Shown here: one piece after another, positions 1 through 11,500 of the stretch | How positions within the stretch are numbered: position 1 is the stretch's first letter | Layout: each line of letters starts with the position of its first letter | DNA from: Saccharomycopsis fibuligera x Saccharomycopsis cf. fibuligera | Lineage: Eukaryota; Ascomycota; Saccharomycetes; Ascoideales; Saccharomycopsidaceae | Direction of reading: 5' to 3' | Length of the DNA: 64,000 bases | Assembly (NCBI GenBank): GCA_001936135.1 | Contig: CP012820.1 | Coordinates: 558,001 to 622,000 of the forward strand | The notes under the pieces: model-generated | The model's input: only the letters and a program-made list of their open reading frames with translations | What the model was told of the DNA's origin: nothing | Database searches by the model: none | Made by a program: the position numbers and the translations under genes

Positions 1-544
1 TGCTCATATGAGAGTGCTTGAGGGCGTTTCTACATATTTGCAGATTGCTGGATTACTAGCTAGAATAAGTGCTTTGGGTTAGACATTAATCGTTAAATAT
101 ATTTACTGAATGACAGTGTGTGATGTTTAAGCAGCTCTACGTAGTCTTTGGAAATGCCACTATTGCAAATATTCAGAAAGCTTACTCTGGCCTTATAATA
201 AGGAATATCACACAGATACGAAACACGAGAGTGTTTTGGTTGTAGTGTTGGCTATTGTAGTTGAAGTACGTCTTTAATATGGTGTCGAGATGTGGTGTTG
301 GGATGCATAAACGCGTTCAAATTGAATTTTTTTCTGTTTTTCTACCTTGAAATTTTACGCGTCCCGAACTCATCGCGGTGATCTCAGAGGCCTCAGATCT
401 CCTTTCGTTATTTTGTTTTCACATTCTGGTCCAGCATAGCTATTATATTGCACTACTTTCTATCATCATCCATACACTATTTAATCATAGTAGAAAGTCC
501 TGTCACTTTTTTTTCCTGGTTCTTCTTCTATACCCAATATCGCT
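1..544. other. intergenic region upstream of MSH2
   Basis: I see no convincing gene here. The only open frame (63 codons near 378-569) overlaps the MSH2 start in another frame and has no recognisable features. The region holds two ACGCGT boxes, annotated separately, and a pyrimidine-rich stretch just before the MSH2 ATG. It probably serves as the MSH2 promoter; whatever lies to the left is outside the window. Confidence 0.6.
311..362. promoter_or_regulatory. two MCB (ACGCGT) boxes upstream of MSH2
   Basis: Perfect ACGCGT hexamers lie at 311-316 and 357-362, about 230 and 185 bases before the MSH2 ATG. ACGCGT is the MluI cell-cycle box bound by MBF (Mbp1/Swi6) in yeasts, which drives G1/S expression of replication and repair genes. 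The sites are seen directly; the regulatory role is inferred from the motif and the type of gene. Confidence 0.65.
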
Positions 545-3406
545 ATGTCAAGCGCCAAAATCGAATTGAAGTTTACAGATAACAGCGAGCAAAACGGTTT
601 TTACCAAAAATTCGCAACTCTTGAGGAAAAACCTTTTGAAACCCTTAGAGTTGCGGATAAAGGTGATTACTATACTGTCCTTGGTGACGATGCTTTGCTA
701 GTTGCTGAAAACATTTATAAGACGAGATCAGTCATCAAGGAAAACAATGACATCCCATATGTTGCAATATCTCAGCAGGTGTTCTCCATGTTGATTAAAA
801 ATTTTGTGATTGATCAAGGTTACAAGATTGAGTTGTATGATAAAACATGGAATTTATTGAAAAACATAAGCCCTGGGAATCTTCAAGATATTGAAGACTT
901 GGTCTCGTACTCTGCAGAAGACTTGACCTCTAACCATGTAATGGGCGCCATCAAAGTGGTCGATAAAACAGATGGCAAATATATTGGTTTATCATATGTT
1001 GACAATAACTCCAAAATTATCGGATACACGGAGTTTATTGATAACGATCTCTTTTCCAACTTAGAATCTGCATTGATTCAGTTAAATGTCAAAGAATGCT
1101 TGCTCTCTGGTCTAACGGAGGACAACTTAAGAAAAGACCCAATGTTGGGCAAGCTTATTCAGGTAATCAAAAGGTGTGAAGTTAGAATTACCGATGTCAA
1201 AGCTAGCAGCTATAATACCAAAGATATTGAGCAGGACCTTAATAAACTTTTAACTGAAGAATCTCACATGATTTTTGCAACTCCTGAAGTTCAAGCCAAG
1301 ACATTGGCATTGGGCTCCATTGCTGCTTTAATCTATTACTTAAATCTTTTGAATGATGAATCAGGATATGGCGCTTATGAATTGAAGTCGTATATTTTGG
1401 ATAAGTACATGAAACTTGACTTATCTGCTGTCAAAGCTTTGAACTTATTTCCATCGCCAAAAGATCAAAATACCAAAAATGGAAGCATTTTTGGGATTTT
1501 GAATCATTGCAAGTCTGCTGAAGGTACTAGATTATTGTCTCAGTGGATAAAACAGCCATTGACTAATGTGGATGAAATATTAGAAAGACATTTATTGGTT
1601 GGATTTTTGATGGAAGATGCCCAAACCAGAAAAGGTCTTCAAGAAGACGTGTTGAGATATATTCCAGATATCAGAAGATTAACTAGAAAATTACTAAGAG
1701 AGAAAGCTTCTCTAGAGGATGTAGTGCGCATATATCAACTTGTGTTAAAACTTCCTGACTTAATCAATATTTTGACATTGGCAGATGAAAGCTTGAAAGG
1801 ACAAGACTTTGAGTTCATTAACCCTGAATCTGATGAATTGCAAAAATTACAATCAATTCTTCAGAAAAAATGGGCTGAACCTGCAAAAGAATACATTAAT
1901 CGTTTATACAAACTTCAAGAATTGGTCGAGAGCACCGTGGATTTGGCTGCTTTAGACAACCATGAGTACCTTATCAATCCAGAATATAATCAGGATTTGA
2001 TTGACATCAAAGAAAGGTTGGACAGTTTAATGGATCAAATCAAAAAATATCATCTCAAAACTGCTGATGATTTGAACAAAGAGCCAGAAAAAAAATTGAA
2101 ATTAGAGAACCACCACACACATGGTTGGTGTATGAGATTGACAAGAAATGATGCGGGTGTACTAAGAGGTGCTCCAGGCTATCAAGAATTGCAAACAGTT
2201 AAAGCTGGGGTGTTTTTCACAACAAACAAGTTAAGAACCGTGGCGGATGAATACAATGAGTTGCAAGCAGAATACAACAGAACACAATCTAGAGTTGTAA
2301 AAGAAATCATTGCTATCACTGCCTCTTACGCCTCCTTGTTGGATTCATTGTCTACCGTATTAGCTGAAATCGATGTAATTGTTGCTTTTGCTCATCTATC
2401 TTCTTACGCGCCTATATCGTACGTTAGACCAAAGATGCATGCCATGAGCGAATCTTCTGGTCAAACCATTGTTAAGGAAGCTAGACATCCATGCTTGGAA
2501 ATGCAAGACGATATCTCTTTCATTGCCAATGACGTGGAATTAATCAAGAATAAAAGCGAATTTTTAATCATAACGGGACCTAACATGGGTGGTAAATCCA
2601 CATACATCAAAACTATTGGAATTTTGAACTTGTTAGCTCAAATCGGTTGCTACATTCCAGCAACTAATGCGGAACTTCGTGTAGTTGATGCTATCTTAGC
2701 TAGAGTTGGCGCCGGCGACTCTCAATTGAAAGGTATCTCAACTTTCATGGCTGAAATGTTGGAAATTTCTAGTATATTGAAAGCGGCTACAGAAAACTCA
2801 TTGATTATTATTGATGAATTGGGGAGAGGTACTAGTACTTATGATGGGTTTGGTTTAGCTTACTCTATTTCCGAACATATTGCTAAAACGAAAAAATGCT
2901 TCACTTTGTTTGCTACTCATTTCCATGAGTTGACATCATTGGCAGAAAAGATTCCAACTGTTAAGAACTTGCATGTTGTGGCACACGTTAGTAACGACTC
3001 AACGGAATCCAGCGATGCAAATAATGATATTACATTGCTTTATAAAGTGGAACCAGGTATTTCTGATCAGTCTTTTGGTATTCACGTGGCTGAGGTGGTG
3101 CAGTTCCCAAACAAGATTATTTCTATGTCTAAAAGAAAAGCTTCTGAATTAGAAGATTTAGGTGGCAAAGTGAATGGCTCTGCTGATGATCCATATGTTG
3201 CGGACAAGAGAACTAAATGTAACACAGATGAGATACTTAAAGGTAGTCAACTTTTAAAACAAATTCTCAAAGAGTGGAAAAATAGCGTTGATTTGACGAA
3301 GATGACTAATGAAGAGGCAGTGAAGAGTTTGAAAGACTTAGTGCTGGAAAAGTATGGTGGTCCTGTTAAAGATGACAAGTTTTTGCAAGAGGTATTGAAT
3401 TTATAG
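545..3406 (+). CDS. MSH2: DNA mismatch repair protein Msh2
   Basis: MutS homolog of 953 residues, close to the usual eukaryotic Msh2 length. Msh2 pairs with Msh6 or Msh3 and recognises base mismatches and small loops in the nucleus. The C-terminal ATPase domain is clear: Walker A GPNMGGKST at residues 678-686, Walker B with DELGRGTST near 757-766, then an ATH-FHEL segment. The N-terminal part matches the mismatch-binding, connector, lever and clamp regions of the family. As usual for Msh2 subunits, there is no obvious Phe-X-Glu mismatch-reading motif at the N-terminus. The start is the first ATG in the frame, directly after a pyrimidine-rich leader. A 37-base T run follows the stop codon. Paired ACGCGT boxes upstream suggest G1/S expression. 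Confidence 0.97.
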   Translation: MSSAKIELKFTDNSEQNGFYQKFATLEEKPFETLRVADKGDYYTVLGDDALLVAENIYKTRSVIKENNDIPYVAISQQVFSMLIKNFVIDQGYKIELYDKTWNLLKNISPGNLQDIEDLVSYSAEDLTSNHVMGAIKVVDKTDGKYIGLSYVDNNSKIIGYTEFIDNDLFSNLESALIQLNVKECLLSGLTEDNLRKDPMLGKLIQVIKRCEVRITDVKASSYNTKDIEQDLNKLLTEESHMIFATPEVQAKTLALGSIAALIYYLNLLNDESGYGAYELKSYILDKYMKLDLSAVKALNLFPSPKDQNTKNGSIFGILNHCKSAEGTRLLSQWIKQPLTNVDEILERHLLVGFLMEDAQTRKGLQEDVLRYIPDIRRLTRKLLREKASLEDVVRIYQLVLKLPDLINILTLADESLKGQDFEFINPESDELQKLQSILQKKWAEPAKEYINRLYKLQELVESTVDLAALDNHEYLINPEYNQDLIDIKERLDSLMDQIKKYHLKTADDLNKEPEKKLKLENHHTHGWCMRLTRNDAGVLRGAPGYQELQTVKAGVFFTTNKLRTVADEYNELQAEYNRTQSRVVKEIIAITASYASLLDSLSTVLAEIDVIVAFAHLSSYAPISYVRPKMHAMSESSGQTIVKEARHPCLEMQDDISFIANDVELIKNKSEFLIITGPNMGGKSTYIKTIGILNLLAQIGCYIPATNAELRVVDAILARVGAGDSQLKGISTFMAEMLEISSILKAATENSLIIIDELGRGTSTYDGFGLAYSISEHIAKTKKCFTLFATHFHELTSLAEKIPTVKNLHVVAHVSNDSTESSDANNDITLLYKVEPGISDQSFGIHVAEVVQFPNKIISMSKRKASELEDLGGKVNGSADDPYVADKRTKCNTDEILKGSQLLKQILKEWKNSVDLTKMTNEEAVKSLKDLVLEKYGGPVKDDKFLQEVLNL

Positions 3407-3409
3407 TTT

Positions 3410-3450
<41 letters not shown>

Positions 3451-3760
3451 TTTGTTTTCTTTTCAGATGTTTTGCTTTGTTTTTATTTTGCTTTGTGATA
3501 TAATTAAAACGGTTTTTGATAGCTTACTTTGATTGTAAGAAATTCTATATTTTTTAGAGGCATTTAAAGGTGCCATTTGTCATTGAAGCAAATGGGCACA
3601 AGGAACCTACAAGTGCTTAATTGTAAATGAACCTTAATTTATAATAAACAAGAACAGAATAAATAACCAAAAACAAATCTTAATAAGACAAAAGTACTAA
3701 AAATCAATAAATCAAAATCAACAAAAAAATAAGATAAAATTAAAATTATTTCTATTCAAA
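3407..3760. other. convergent 3' intergenic region MSH2/POL1
   Basis: The 3' ends of MSH2 and POL1 face each other here. There is no gene. The region has a 37-base T run at 3413-3449 and otherwise AT-rich sequence that probably carries the polyadenylation signals of both genes. Confidence 0.6.
3413..3449. repeat. poly(T) tract, 37 bases
   Basis: An uninterrupted run of 37 T starts seven bases after the MSH2 stop codon. It is the longest pure homopolymer in the window and is likely to vary in length between isolates and sequencing methods. Confidence 0.9.
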
Positions 3761-6700
3761 TCATTTTTCAACCATGACACCAAAAATACTGCCCATATCA
3801 ACAAATCTTCTAGCAGAATTATTCAAATACTTATTCACAATGCTTTGACAAATCAGGAACAATTCCCTATTTTGTTCCGCCAATATAGCAATTTGACTTT
3901 CAGTCAATGGTTCTGGTCTATGAGAACCTTCTGCATAAATTTGCTTCAAAACATTTTTTTTGCTTTTTTCGACATCAAAAATCGTATCAAAGTACATCAA
4001 CTGGCGATACAATTCCTGATCATTGTACCTGTATCTCATGAGGCCCTTGCATCCTTCACCAAGGCATTTGCGTCCGTAAACGCTTATTTGTCTAGTAATG
4101 ATCTCACATGATGGATCATCGCAAGTCAACCAAGATGCATAGTATAATGAGATATAGGACCGTATTTGTCTTTCCAACTGGGATGTAATTCTTAAGGTTG
4201 ACATCGTCTTATTGCAGTGTTTGCACATCAAGCCACCAGAAGAAATCTTATAGTCAAAAGAAGGTACAATACCAGCATATCTGAATTTGAAACCGCAAGA
4301 ACATTGTAATTCCAAGAACTTGGAGTATTTGTATCTTTCTTCATCGGAGATTGTTGATTCAAATGGTTGAAGACCATTGGCAGACGCCTTGTTACCACTA
4401 TTATGTTTCTCATACTTTCTACCATCAAGACCCAAAGAATCAGCTAATCTCACCATATCAATACCAGGATAAGTTTGCAATAATCTTTCAAGTGGATTGA
4501 AGAGTTGTTTTTCAAGATAATATTTTGGATCTGGCCTTAATTCGGAATTCTTGCTGAGCACTTCTTGAAGCGATCTGGCTCTATCAGCAGGCCCACCTTC
4601 GCTACCAGAGGTAATAATGAAAGTGATAACACTACCAGCTTTGACAATTTTACCTTGTTTTCTCAATCTTAAAGCAACCTGAATCTGAGGCATACTTTTA
4701 CCACCAGGATAATTCTTTGGATCTTTAGACAATCTAGTGTTAATCTTGAACTTTTCCGGCCTGATCTCATTATTTTTTATTTGAGTAGTCAAGTTCTCTA
4801 AGTATTCATAAATTTCTGTTAAAACTTCTTCAGAATCTTGGTCTGACAAAATCTTCTGCAAGATAAAATTAGAAGTTTCTTTAGTCAATGGGGAATATTC
4901 TCTTCTTCTCAAATCCAAACCTTTTACCTCAAGACTCTCAATTAATTTACCAGTTTTTTCATCTGGGACAACATTAACGGCAGCATATTTTTTTTTTGCA
5001 TGTAACAAAATAGACTTAAACACATTATCGAGACCTAATTCCAAAATTGTATGTTTGGAGTTGACCACCTGTTGGAATTTATTAGCACATGTAAGTGCTT
5101 CTTTATAGTCCAAAGTACCAGTTTCAATCATCAAAGAATCAGTGTCACCATATATTGTATGCAAATCAATACTTTCAGCCATCTTTTTGGTTTCCATAAG
5201 AATGTCTCTACCTTTAGCAGTAACCAACATTGCTAAGGCCTTAGCGTAAAATCTACTTTTTTCAAAACCCAAGTACCCATATAAAGAGTTTGCTTGAAGT
5301 TTCAAAGCCAATTGCTTGATATCAAAAGAAGCTCTTTCTGGAGCGGAAAGTTTTGGATCCTTTAATAATTTCTTCACTTCACGACGACGACCAACTAACG
5401 AATTCAACAACCGTGGCAAAATACCTTGTTGTATATCTGGTCCCGGATAGTCAGGAATATCATCATCATTTTGAGTTTTGTTAAATTCATCTCTATCTAT
5501 TGTTGTAAAGCAAATGTTGTATTCTTGGATAATACTAGGATACAACGAGTTGAAATCCATCACCACCACAAAAGTTTTGTGTAACCCCACTTCTGGCTCT
5601 AACACCAATCCACCCTTATATTGGGCCTTTTTGTTATTTGAAGTAGTTTGTTTCTCTTCATCACCATCATCATTAGGCACCACTGAGTCTACAGCTGCTG
5701 CCTTTTGATTTCTGGACCAGAAAGTTTCCTTATCAGGCACAATGTAGTTATTTCTAGTGAACTCGTGAAGCAAGAAAAACTCACTTCTACCCGATCTAGT
5801 ACCACCAAGAGTGTGCGACCATGCATTGCCAGCAATAGTGGTCAATGTTCTAGACAATGATAAAATTTGCAATTGGAAAGCAATTTCAGTGGCAATATTG
5901 CAACGGTTCAATGCATCTTTCAAAACTGATACTAATGCAGGTGCATCTTCAGAATATTGTGTTTGGTTGAGATTGATATCAACATTAAATAACTTCTTTT
6001 TGCAAATCAAATCGTACATTTCTGCCAAATCCCAACTTTGGCACTTCAATGTAATTGATTTTCCCAATTCGTTAGAAATATCACAAATCAATCTACCTTG
6101 AAAGATCTCTTTTAATTTCATGTTATTCATCAACGAGTTACCAGAACCCTGTCCTGACATTCTGTTCAATTTGTCAGGCCACACTTTTCTGTTTCTTCTA
6201 CCGAAGTAAGACCAAGTTGGTACTTTAAGTTCATGCATTCTGTGTATTAAGATATCCAATGATGAACTTTCCAAATTATGTCCAACAAAAAAATCTGGAT
6301 CATATCTTTTAATAAGAGCACACAAGCAATTAATTAATGTCTTTTCAGTCGGAAATGTTCTGATATTTATCCCGGCATCTTTTGAAGTTTTTTGCAATGC
6401 TGGCGGGAAACTTGTTTTTAATATACCAACTGGTCTAACTAATGTGATAGATTCGGTTGGCTGAGTGGTTGGAGTGACCTTATCAATGTCAATGTTTGTA
6501 TAGTTGGAAATGGATACAGCAGCGACTTCTTGTCTGTTCGTTTTTTCATTAAAAATCGGCTGCACATGCAAACTTAAGCAATTTAAGGTTGGTAGCTCTA
6601 TTGATTTGTCGTCAAGAGGCTTGATAAATTTAGGATTCTCAACGGCAATTTCAATTTGACAATGAGAGGTATTGCGAAGACTTTCAAAATCACCACTACT

Positions 6701-8179
6701 AATCTCTAACCAGCATGGGCCCATGATATTTCTTTGTAAAATGAAAGACTCAAAAATGTTGGTGTTTGATCCAAATACTTTAGAAAATGTTTCACCTTCA
6801 AGATCAGATGGCAAGTTTAAAGTTTTGTTTTTAGGGGTTTGGTAAGGCATTAACACTTTTAAGTATTCAGCTTCTTTTGGTATTCCAGGTATCTCAAAAG
6901 CATATTTCTTTGTTTCTGCTTTTGCTTTGATGGAGTCTAAACCATATTTGTCAAGTATCAATGGGATGATTTCTTCGTGAACATCTTGTACTGTTACTTC
7001 TTCATCAGTAACTTCACCGTCAACTTTTCTAAACAGGCGCGGGAGAAAATATAATTCTTTGTAGAGTCCATTGATCTGAAGAATATTGGAAACATAGTCA
7101 CCATTCTTTGTTTTGACTTTACCAAATAAAAGTAAACTGTTATCCGCTTCTGCGTAATCCATCCAGTACATTTTGAAAGAACCGTTTTCTTCAACAATAT
7201 CGGCTTGACTAAGCGATTTGGACTTCACTGGAGAAACAATAACTTCTGGCTTAGTAGAAAATTGAAGTTTTATATCCTCTTTTACGGGCAGCTGTGATCT
7301 TTCCTTTTTAAGGGCCTGTATGTTTATGGACCTATCAATGTTGTTAGCTGTATGTCTTGGCCTTCTAGTAACGACTATTTCCTCTTCATCGTCATCACTA
7401 TCCTCAGCTTCCTCTTTTGGTAATGACACTCTAGTTTCTTCTTTTCCTTTAATTTTGGCATCATGAGATTCTTTGCCATTGACTTCGATTAACTCTGTTT
7501 TGCCATTCAATTTGTTCTCCTTGTTGGATGCAAATTCATCTTTTGTTTCACGGGAAACAGTATCAGAATCAATGTCCATAATTTCATGATCTTGGTCATT
7601 GACGACAGAAACATCACTTTTGATTTCATTGACCTTAGTTCTCCTCAAGATTTTGGTATCTAGTTCAAAATCAATATCTTCATCCTTCACCTTCCCATTT
7701 ATCAGTGAAGAAGTAGCAGATTTACTTAGCTTTCTGCTTTTCTTTGGCACATCAAGCTCAAAATCATCCAAAATATCATCAACACTGACATTAAGTTTCT
7801 TTTTCTGCTTCGCGGATTTTAATGTCGTGCTAGGCTTAAAAAATCTATTTATTGGAACATTTTTAGACTTTGCCTTTTCCTGTGTTTCATCGTCAACATC
7901 TTCCCCACCGCCAGTTGCCTGTTCATCCTCATCAGAGTAATTTCCCTTGGCAACATCATCGTCCCAGTTATCTGTACCATCATCAAAATAATCATTATTG
8001 GTATCATTAACCACAAAGTCTTCTTTGAGCAAATGATCTCTTTTTCTTTTCCTGTAAGTTTCTTCATCAAGTTCTTCGTAGATACTCTGGTATTTTGGCT
8101 CCTCATACACAGACAGCACTGATGCCCCAGCTCTGGCTTTTCTAAGGGCAGCAAGTTTGTCCTTTTTTGACAATGCCAT
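3761..8179 (-). CDS. POL1: DNA polymerase alpha catalytic subunit Pol1
   Basis: Family B DNA polymerase of 1472 residues, matching Pol1 length. It extends RNA primers made by primase at origins and on the lagging strand. Visible motifs are SLYPSII (motif A region), KLQANSLYGYLGF (motif B region) and YGDTDS at residues 1010-1015 (motif C, metal-binding aspartates). The C-terminus holds two Cys4 zinc-binding modules, CSCG...CKHC and CDDPSC...CLGEGC, which in this family contact the B subunit. The N-terminal third is acidic and low in complexity, as usual, with an ALSKKDKLAALRKARAG opening typical of the family. The start is the first ATG in frame. Two ACGCGT boxes lie 163-217 bases upstream. 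Confidence 0.97.
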   Translation of the reverse strand: MALSKKDKLAALRKARAGASVLSVYEEPKYQSIYEELDEETYRKRKRDHLLKEDFVVNDTNNDYFDDGTDNWDDDVAKGNYSDEDEQATGGGEDVDDETQEKAKSKNVPINRFFKPSTTLKSAKQKKKLNVSVDDILDDFELDVPKKSRKLSKSATSSLINGKVKDEDIDFELDTKILRRTKVNEIKSDVSVVNDQDHEIMDIDSDTVSRETKDEFASNKENKLNGKTELIEVNGKESHDAKIKGKEETRVSLPKEEAEDSDDDEEEIVVTRRPRHTANNIDRSINIQALKKERSQLPVKEDIKLQFSTKPEVIVSPVKSKSLSQADIVEENGSFKMYWMDYAEADNSLLLFGKVKTKNGDYVSNILQINGLYKELYFLPRLFRKVDGEVTDEEVTVQDVHEEIIPLILDKYGLDSIKAKAETKKYAFEIPGIPKEAEYLKVLMPYQTPKNKTLNLPSDLEGETFSKVFGSNTNIFESFILQRNIMGPCWLEISSGDFESLRNTSHCQIEIAVENPKFIKPLDDKSIELPTLNCLSLHVQPIFNEKTNRQEVAAVSISNYTNIDIDKVTPTTQPTESITLVRPVGILKTSFPPALQKTSKDAGINIRTFPTEKTLINCLCALIKRYDPDFFVGHNLESSSLDILIHRMHELKVPTWSYFGRRNRKVWPDKLNRMSGQGSGNSLMNNMKLKEIFQGRLICDISNELGKSITLKCQSWDLAEMYDLICKKKLFNVDINLNQTQYSEDAPALVSVLKDALNRCNIATEIAFQLQILSLSRTLTTIAGNAWSHTLGGTRSGRSEFFLLHEFTRNNYIVPDKETFWSRNQKAAAVDSVVPNDDGDEEKQTTSNNKKAQYKGGLVLEPEVGLHKTFVVVMDFNSLYPSIIQEYNICFTTIDRDEFNKTQNDDDIPDYPGPDIQQGILPRLLNSLVGRRREVKKLLKDPKLSAPERASFDIKQLALKLQANSLYGYLGFEKSRFYAKALAMLVTAKGRDILMETKKMAESIDLHTIYGDTDSLMIETGTLDYKEALTCANKFQQVVNSKHTILELGLDNVFKSILLHAKKKYAAVNVVPDEKTGKLIESLEVKGLDLRRREYSPLTKETSNFILQKILSDQDSEEVLTEIYEYLENLTTQIKNNEIRPEKFKINTRLSKDPKNYPGGKSMPQIQVALRLRKQGKIVKAGSVITFIITSGSEGGPADRARSLQEVLSKNSELRPDPKYYLEKQLFNPLERLLQTYPGIDMVRLADSLGLDGRKYEKHNSGNKASANGLQPFESTISDEERYKYSKFLELQCSCGFKFRYAGIVPSFDYKISSGGLMCKHCNKTMSTLRITSQLERQIRSYISLYYASWLTCDDPSCEIITRQISVYGRKCLGEGCKGLMRYRYNDQELYRQLMYFDTIFDVEKSKKNVLKQIYAEGSHRPEPLTESQIAILAEQNRELFLICQSIVNKYLNNSARRFVDMGSIFGVMVEK

Positions 8180-8509
8180 GATGTTTGTCTTGTGAAATAG
8201 GTTATAATACTGTTTGGCACTGTCTTGCTTACAGAGACAAATTCATTAATGAATAAATTGTACAAAGTGGTGATGTAGATTATTTGTTGAATCAAAAACA
8301 TAAAAAACAGGGACATGTAATTTTTCTGATTTTCGTTAATAACGCGTCTTTTTTTTACCTTGGAAAGTCGCTATTAAAATTAGCAAATTAACGCGTCGTG
8401 TTATATGCGAATATAAGCGCATTGGTGCATGCATGCGCAGTACAATGCGCATAATCATTTCGTATTTATAATATACACCAATATACATTTAGATCGGAAA
8501 CCCTGCTCT
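8180..8509. promoter_or_regulatory. POL1 promoter region with two MCB boxes
   Basis: This 330-base gap lies between the POL1 start and the PRP22 stop. Perfect ACGCGT boxes sit at 8342-8347 and 8391-8396, consistent with MBF-driven G1/S expression as known for replication genes in yeasts. The rest contains GC-containing dyads such as GCATGCATGC near 8427-8437 and the short PRP22 3' end. No gene is seen. Confidence 0.65.
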
Positions 8510-11500
8510 CTACATCTTCCGTCTTTTGTGAAGAGACACTAATTTACCGCCTTTTTTCCGTCTATTATTTGGGTCACCAATCTTGAAGAAAGTAGGCGCC
8601 ACATCAACCAACCATTTCGGTTCAATCAAAGTCACACAATGCATATACTCTTTAGATGTCAAAAGCAATGTATGGTAAATTACATACTCCGCTCTTTTAC
8701 CAAACAAAGCACTTGACGGATGCATAAAAACTGGTGTTTCTTCAATCAAAGTTTTGAAAGCTCCACTTTCTTCAGCATCTCTCTTTGCCGAATTCTTGAA
8801 AAATCCTGAGCATAATGCTTTTCTAACTCTATCGAAATCTCGTCCACAGCTATCTATTGAAAGTCTATACTTTGTCATGATTTTGATAAGCTGGTTTCTC
8901 ACGTCTTTAGCTCTTTTCAATGACCTTTCCTGAATATAATTTTCTTCACACCATTTTTTGGAGTAATCATTCTGCACCCATGAGTTATAAACATTCAACA
9001 ATGTCAAGTGATCACCCAAAGTACTATTAAACTTGGATTTTTTTAGATCTGCTTGTTGTTGCTTGTTTTTCGGACGGTAAAAAATAGTTTGCACCGAAAG
9101 CATTGCCACTATTGTGGTTAATTCATCAGAACAGTGGAGATCTACTGACATCAACAAAGCCTTTGCCAACGTCGGGTCCATTGGGAACTCTGCCATTTCA
9201 CGCCCAAGCCTGGTCAAATGACCTTCTTCATCCAAGGCAGACAAATTATACAATTCTTCTAATGCCAGCATCATGGTCTTTGTAGGTGGGGGGTCCATAA
9301 ATTCAAACTTAATCAAGTCATCTATCCCCATGGCCTTAAGCATAAGAATTGTATTAGAAAGATTTTGTCTTTGAATCTCAGGCACTGTATTTGGTAACAT
9401 TTCGTTATTGTATGCGTTTTCGGTGTACAATCTAAAACACTTACCTGGACCTGTTCTGCCAGCTCTACCGGCTCTCTGATTGGCTTGAGCTTGAGAAATC
9501 GGTGACACAATAAGCGAGTCCATCCCCAATTTAGGATCGTATGCATTCACTTTGACAAAGCCTGGATCTATCACATAGTAGATACCGTCGATAGTAATGG
9601 ACGTTTCAGCGATATTTGTAGCAATCACACACTTTCTGGATCCTTCTGGTGTTGGTTCAAAAATCCTCGACTGCACCTCCGAAGGAAGTGATGAATAAAC
9701 CGGTAATATAATAAGTTCGGGTATGGATTTACCCAAAGCTTTCACCCTATCAAATAAAGCCTCGCAAGCAGTATCAATTTCTTCTTGACCCGTCAAAAAT
9801 ACCAAAATGTCCCCTGCTGGCTCAGAAATATGAATCTGCAAAACGGTATCTAAGGAAGCTGCCAAATAATCAAACTCAGGCTCCTTAGTATACAACACTT
9901 CTACAGGAAATGTACGACCTGGGATCCTCAAAATGGGACAACTGTTAAAATAATCGGAAAATTTTTCAGCGTCTAATGTGGCTGAAGTAACAATCAACTT
10001 TAAGTCGGGTCTATTCTTTGCTGCTTTTTTCAACAAAGCAAATAAAACATCAGTAGCAATAGTTCTCTCATGAGCTTCATCAAGCATAATAACGGAGTAC
10101 TTAGACATATTTGGATCCAATAATGCTTCTCTTTGAAGCATACCATCCGTCATATATTTAATTTTAGTATCAGGCCCACTTTTGTCATCAAATCTAACAG
10201 TGTAGCCAACTTCGTTACCTAAACGGCATCCAACTTCTTCAGAAACTCTCTTAGCCACAGATATTGCTGCTACTCTTCTAGGTTGAGTACAACCAATAAT
10301 ACCGTATTGAGAGAAATTCTCTTCGGCTAAATATTGAGTAATTTGGGTGGTTTTACCAGAACCGGTTTCACCAACGATGACAACAAATTGGTTACTACGC
10401 ACTAATTCAAGTAATTTGGATCGACTTTTGAACACGGGCAATGATTCTCGTTGTTGTTTCATTGTTAATGATGTTCTTTTACCATACGCTATCTTCTGTT
10501 TCATATTAGCTTTTTGCCATTCACTTAATGTTGACATTTCTTCACCTTGGTTACCATTGTTTATTCTATTATTTTGTTGTTGCTGCAATGGATCATCTTT
10601 GTGTGAATTTTTCTTCTTGCGATCTTTAATAGCCTGAAGCCTTTTTTCTCTGAGTTCCTTAAGTTTCTTCTCTTTCATATCTTTGGCCAATTGACTACCC
10701 TTCATTGCCGCTCTGTTCAAACTTCCGTCTGGTTTTTGAACAATTTTTAGCTTAGTCAATTCTTCAGCATCATCAATGCTGCCATTACCCAACTGCTCTT
10801 TTTGATGCTGCAAAAATGGTGGATCATCTTGTTTGATCTCAATATCCACGTCTTCTTCTGCCGGCTCCACGCTCATGTCTATAGTATAATCGTTCAAATC
10901 TTCTTCAAGTTCAGGATGATCTTTGATAGAAATCGCACCCGACGAAATAAGTTGTCTAAGCTCCCATCTTTCTGGAGACGTCAATTTTTTTTTTGGTCTT
11001 TGCCATTGCTGCTGCTGTGGTTCCGTATTTCTTCCTCTACTTCCAAAATCATCAAGCATATTATCATCGTTACTCCTATTCTCTTCAACGCCAGTAGTTT
11101 GATTAATATTTTTCATTGTCAAACTAACTCTGGTTCCATTAACTTCCTTAACTTTCATAAATACTATCTCATCCTTACTCACAATATCACTAGGATGAGA
11201 AATACGTAAGTTGGAAAATTGAGAAATGTGGCATAATCCTTCGACAAATTTTTTCTTGTATCCTGAGCTGCATTCAATGCCATAAAGCCGTACAAATGCA
11301 CCAAAGTTGGTGATGTTCATCACTTTGCCCTGATACACTTTACCAACTATTGGCTCGGAATCTAATGGAACACCATTCTGATAATTATCACATCTGTCAT
11401 TTATGTATTTTTTATTGGCATTAGTACTGGAAGAGCGATAATGATTTGCAATGGCATGAGGGAAAACATCTTCATCACGGGCGTATTTTGTATTGATGAC

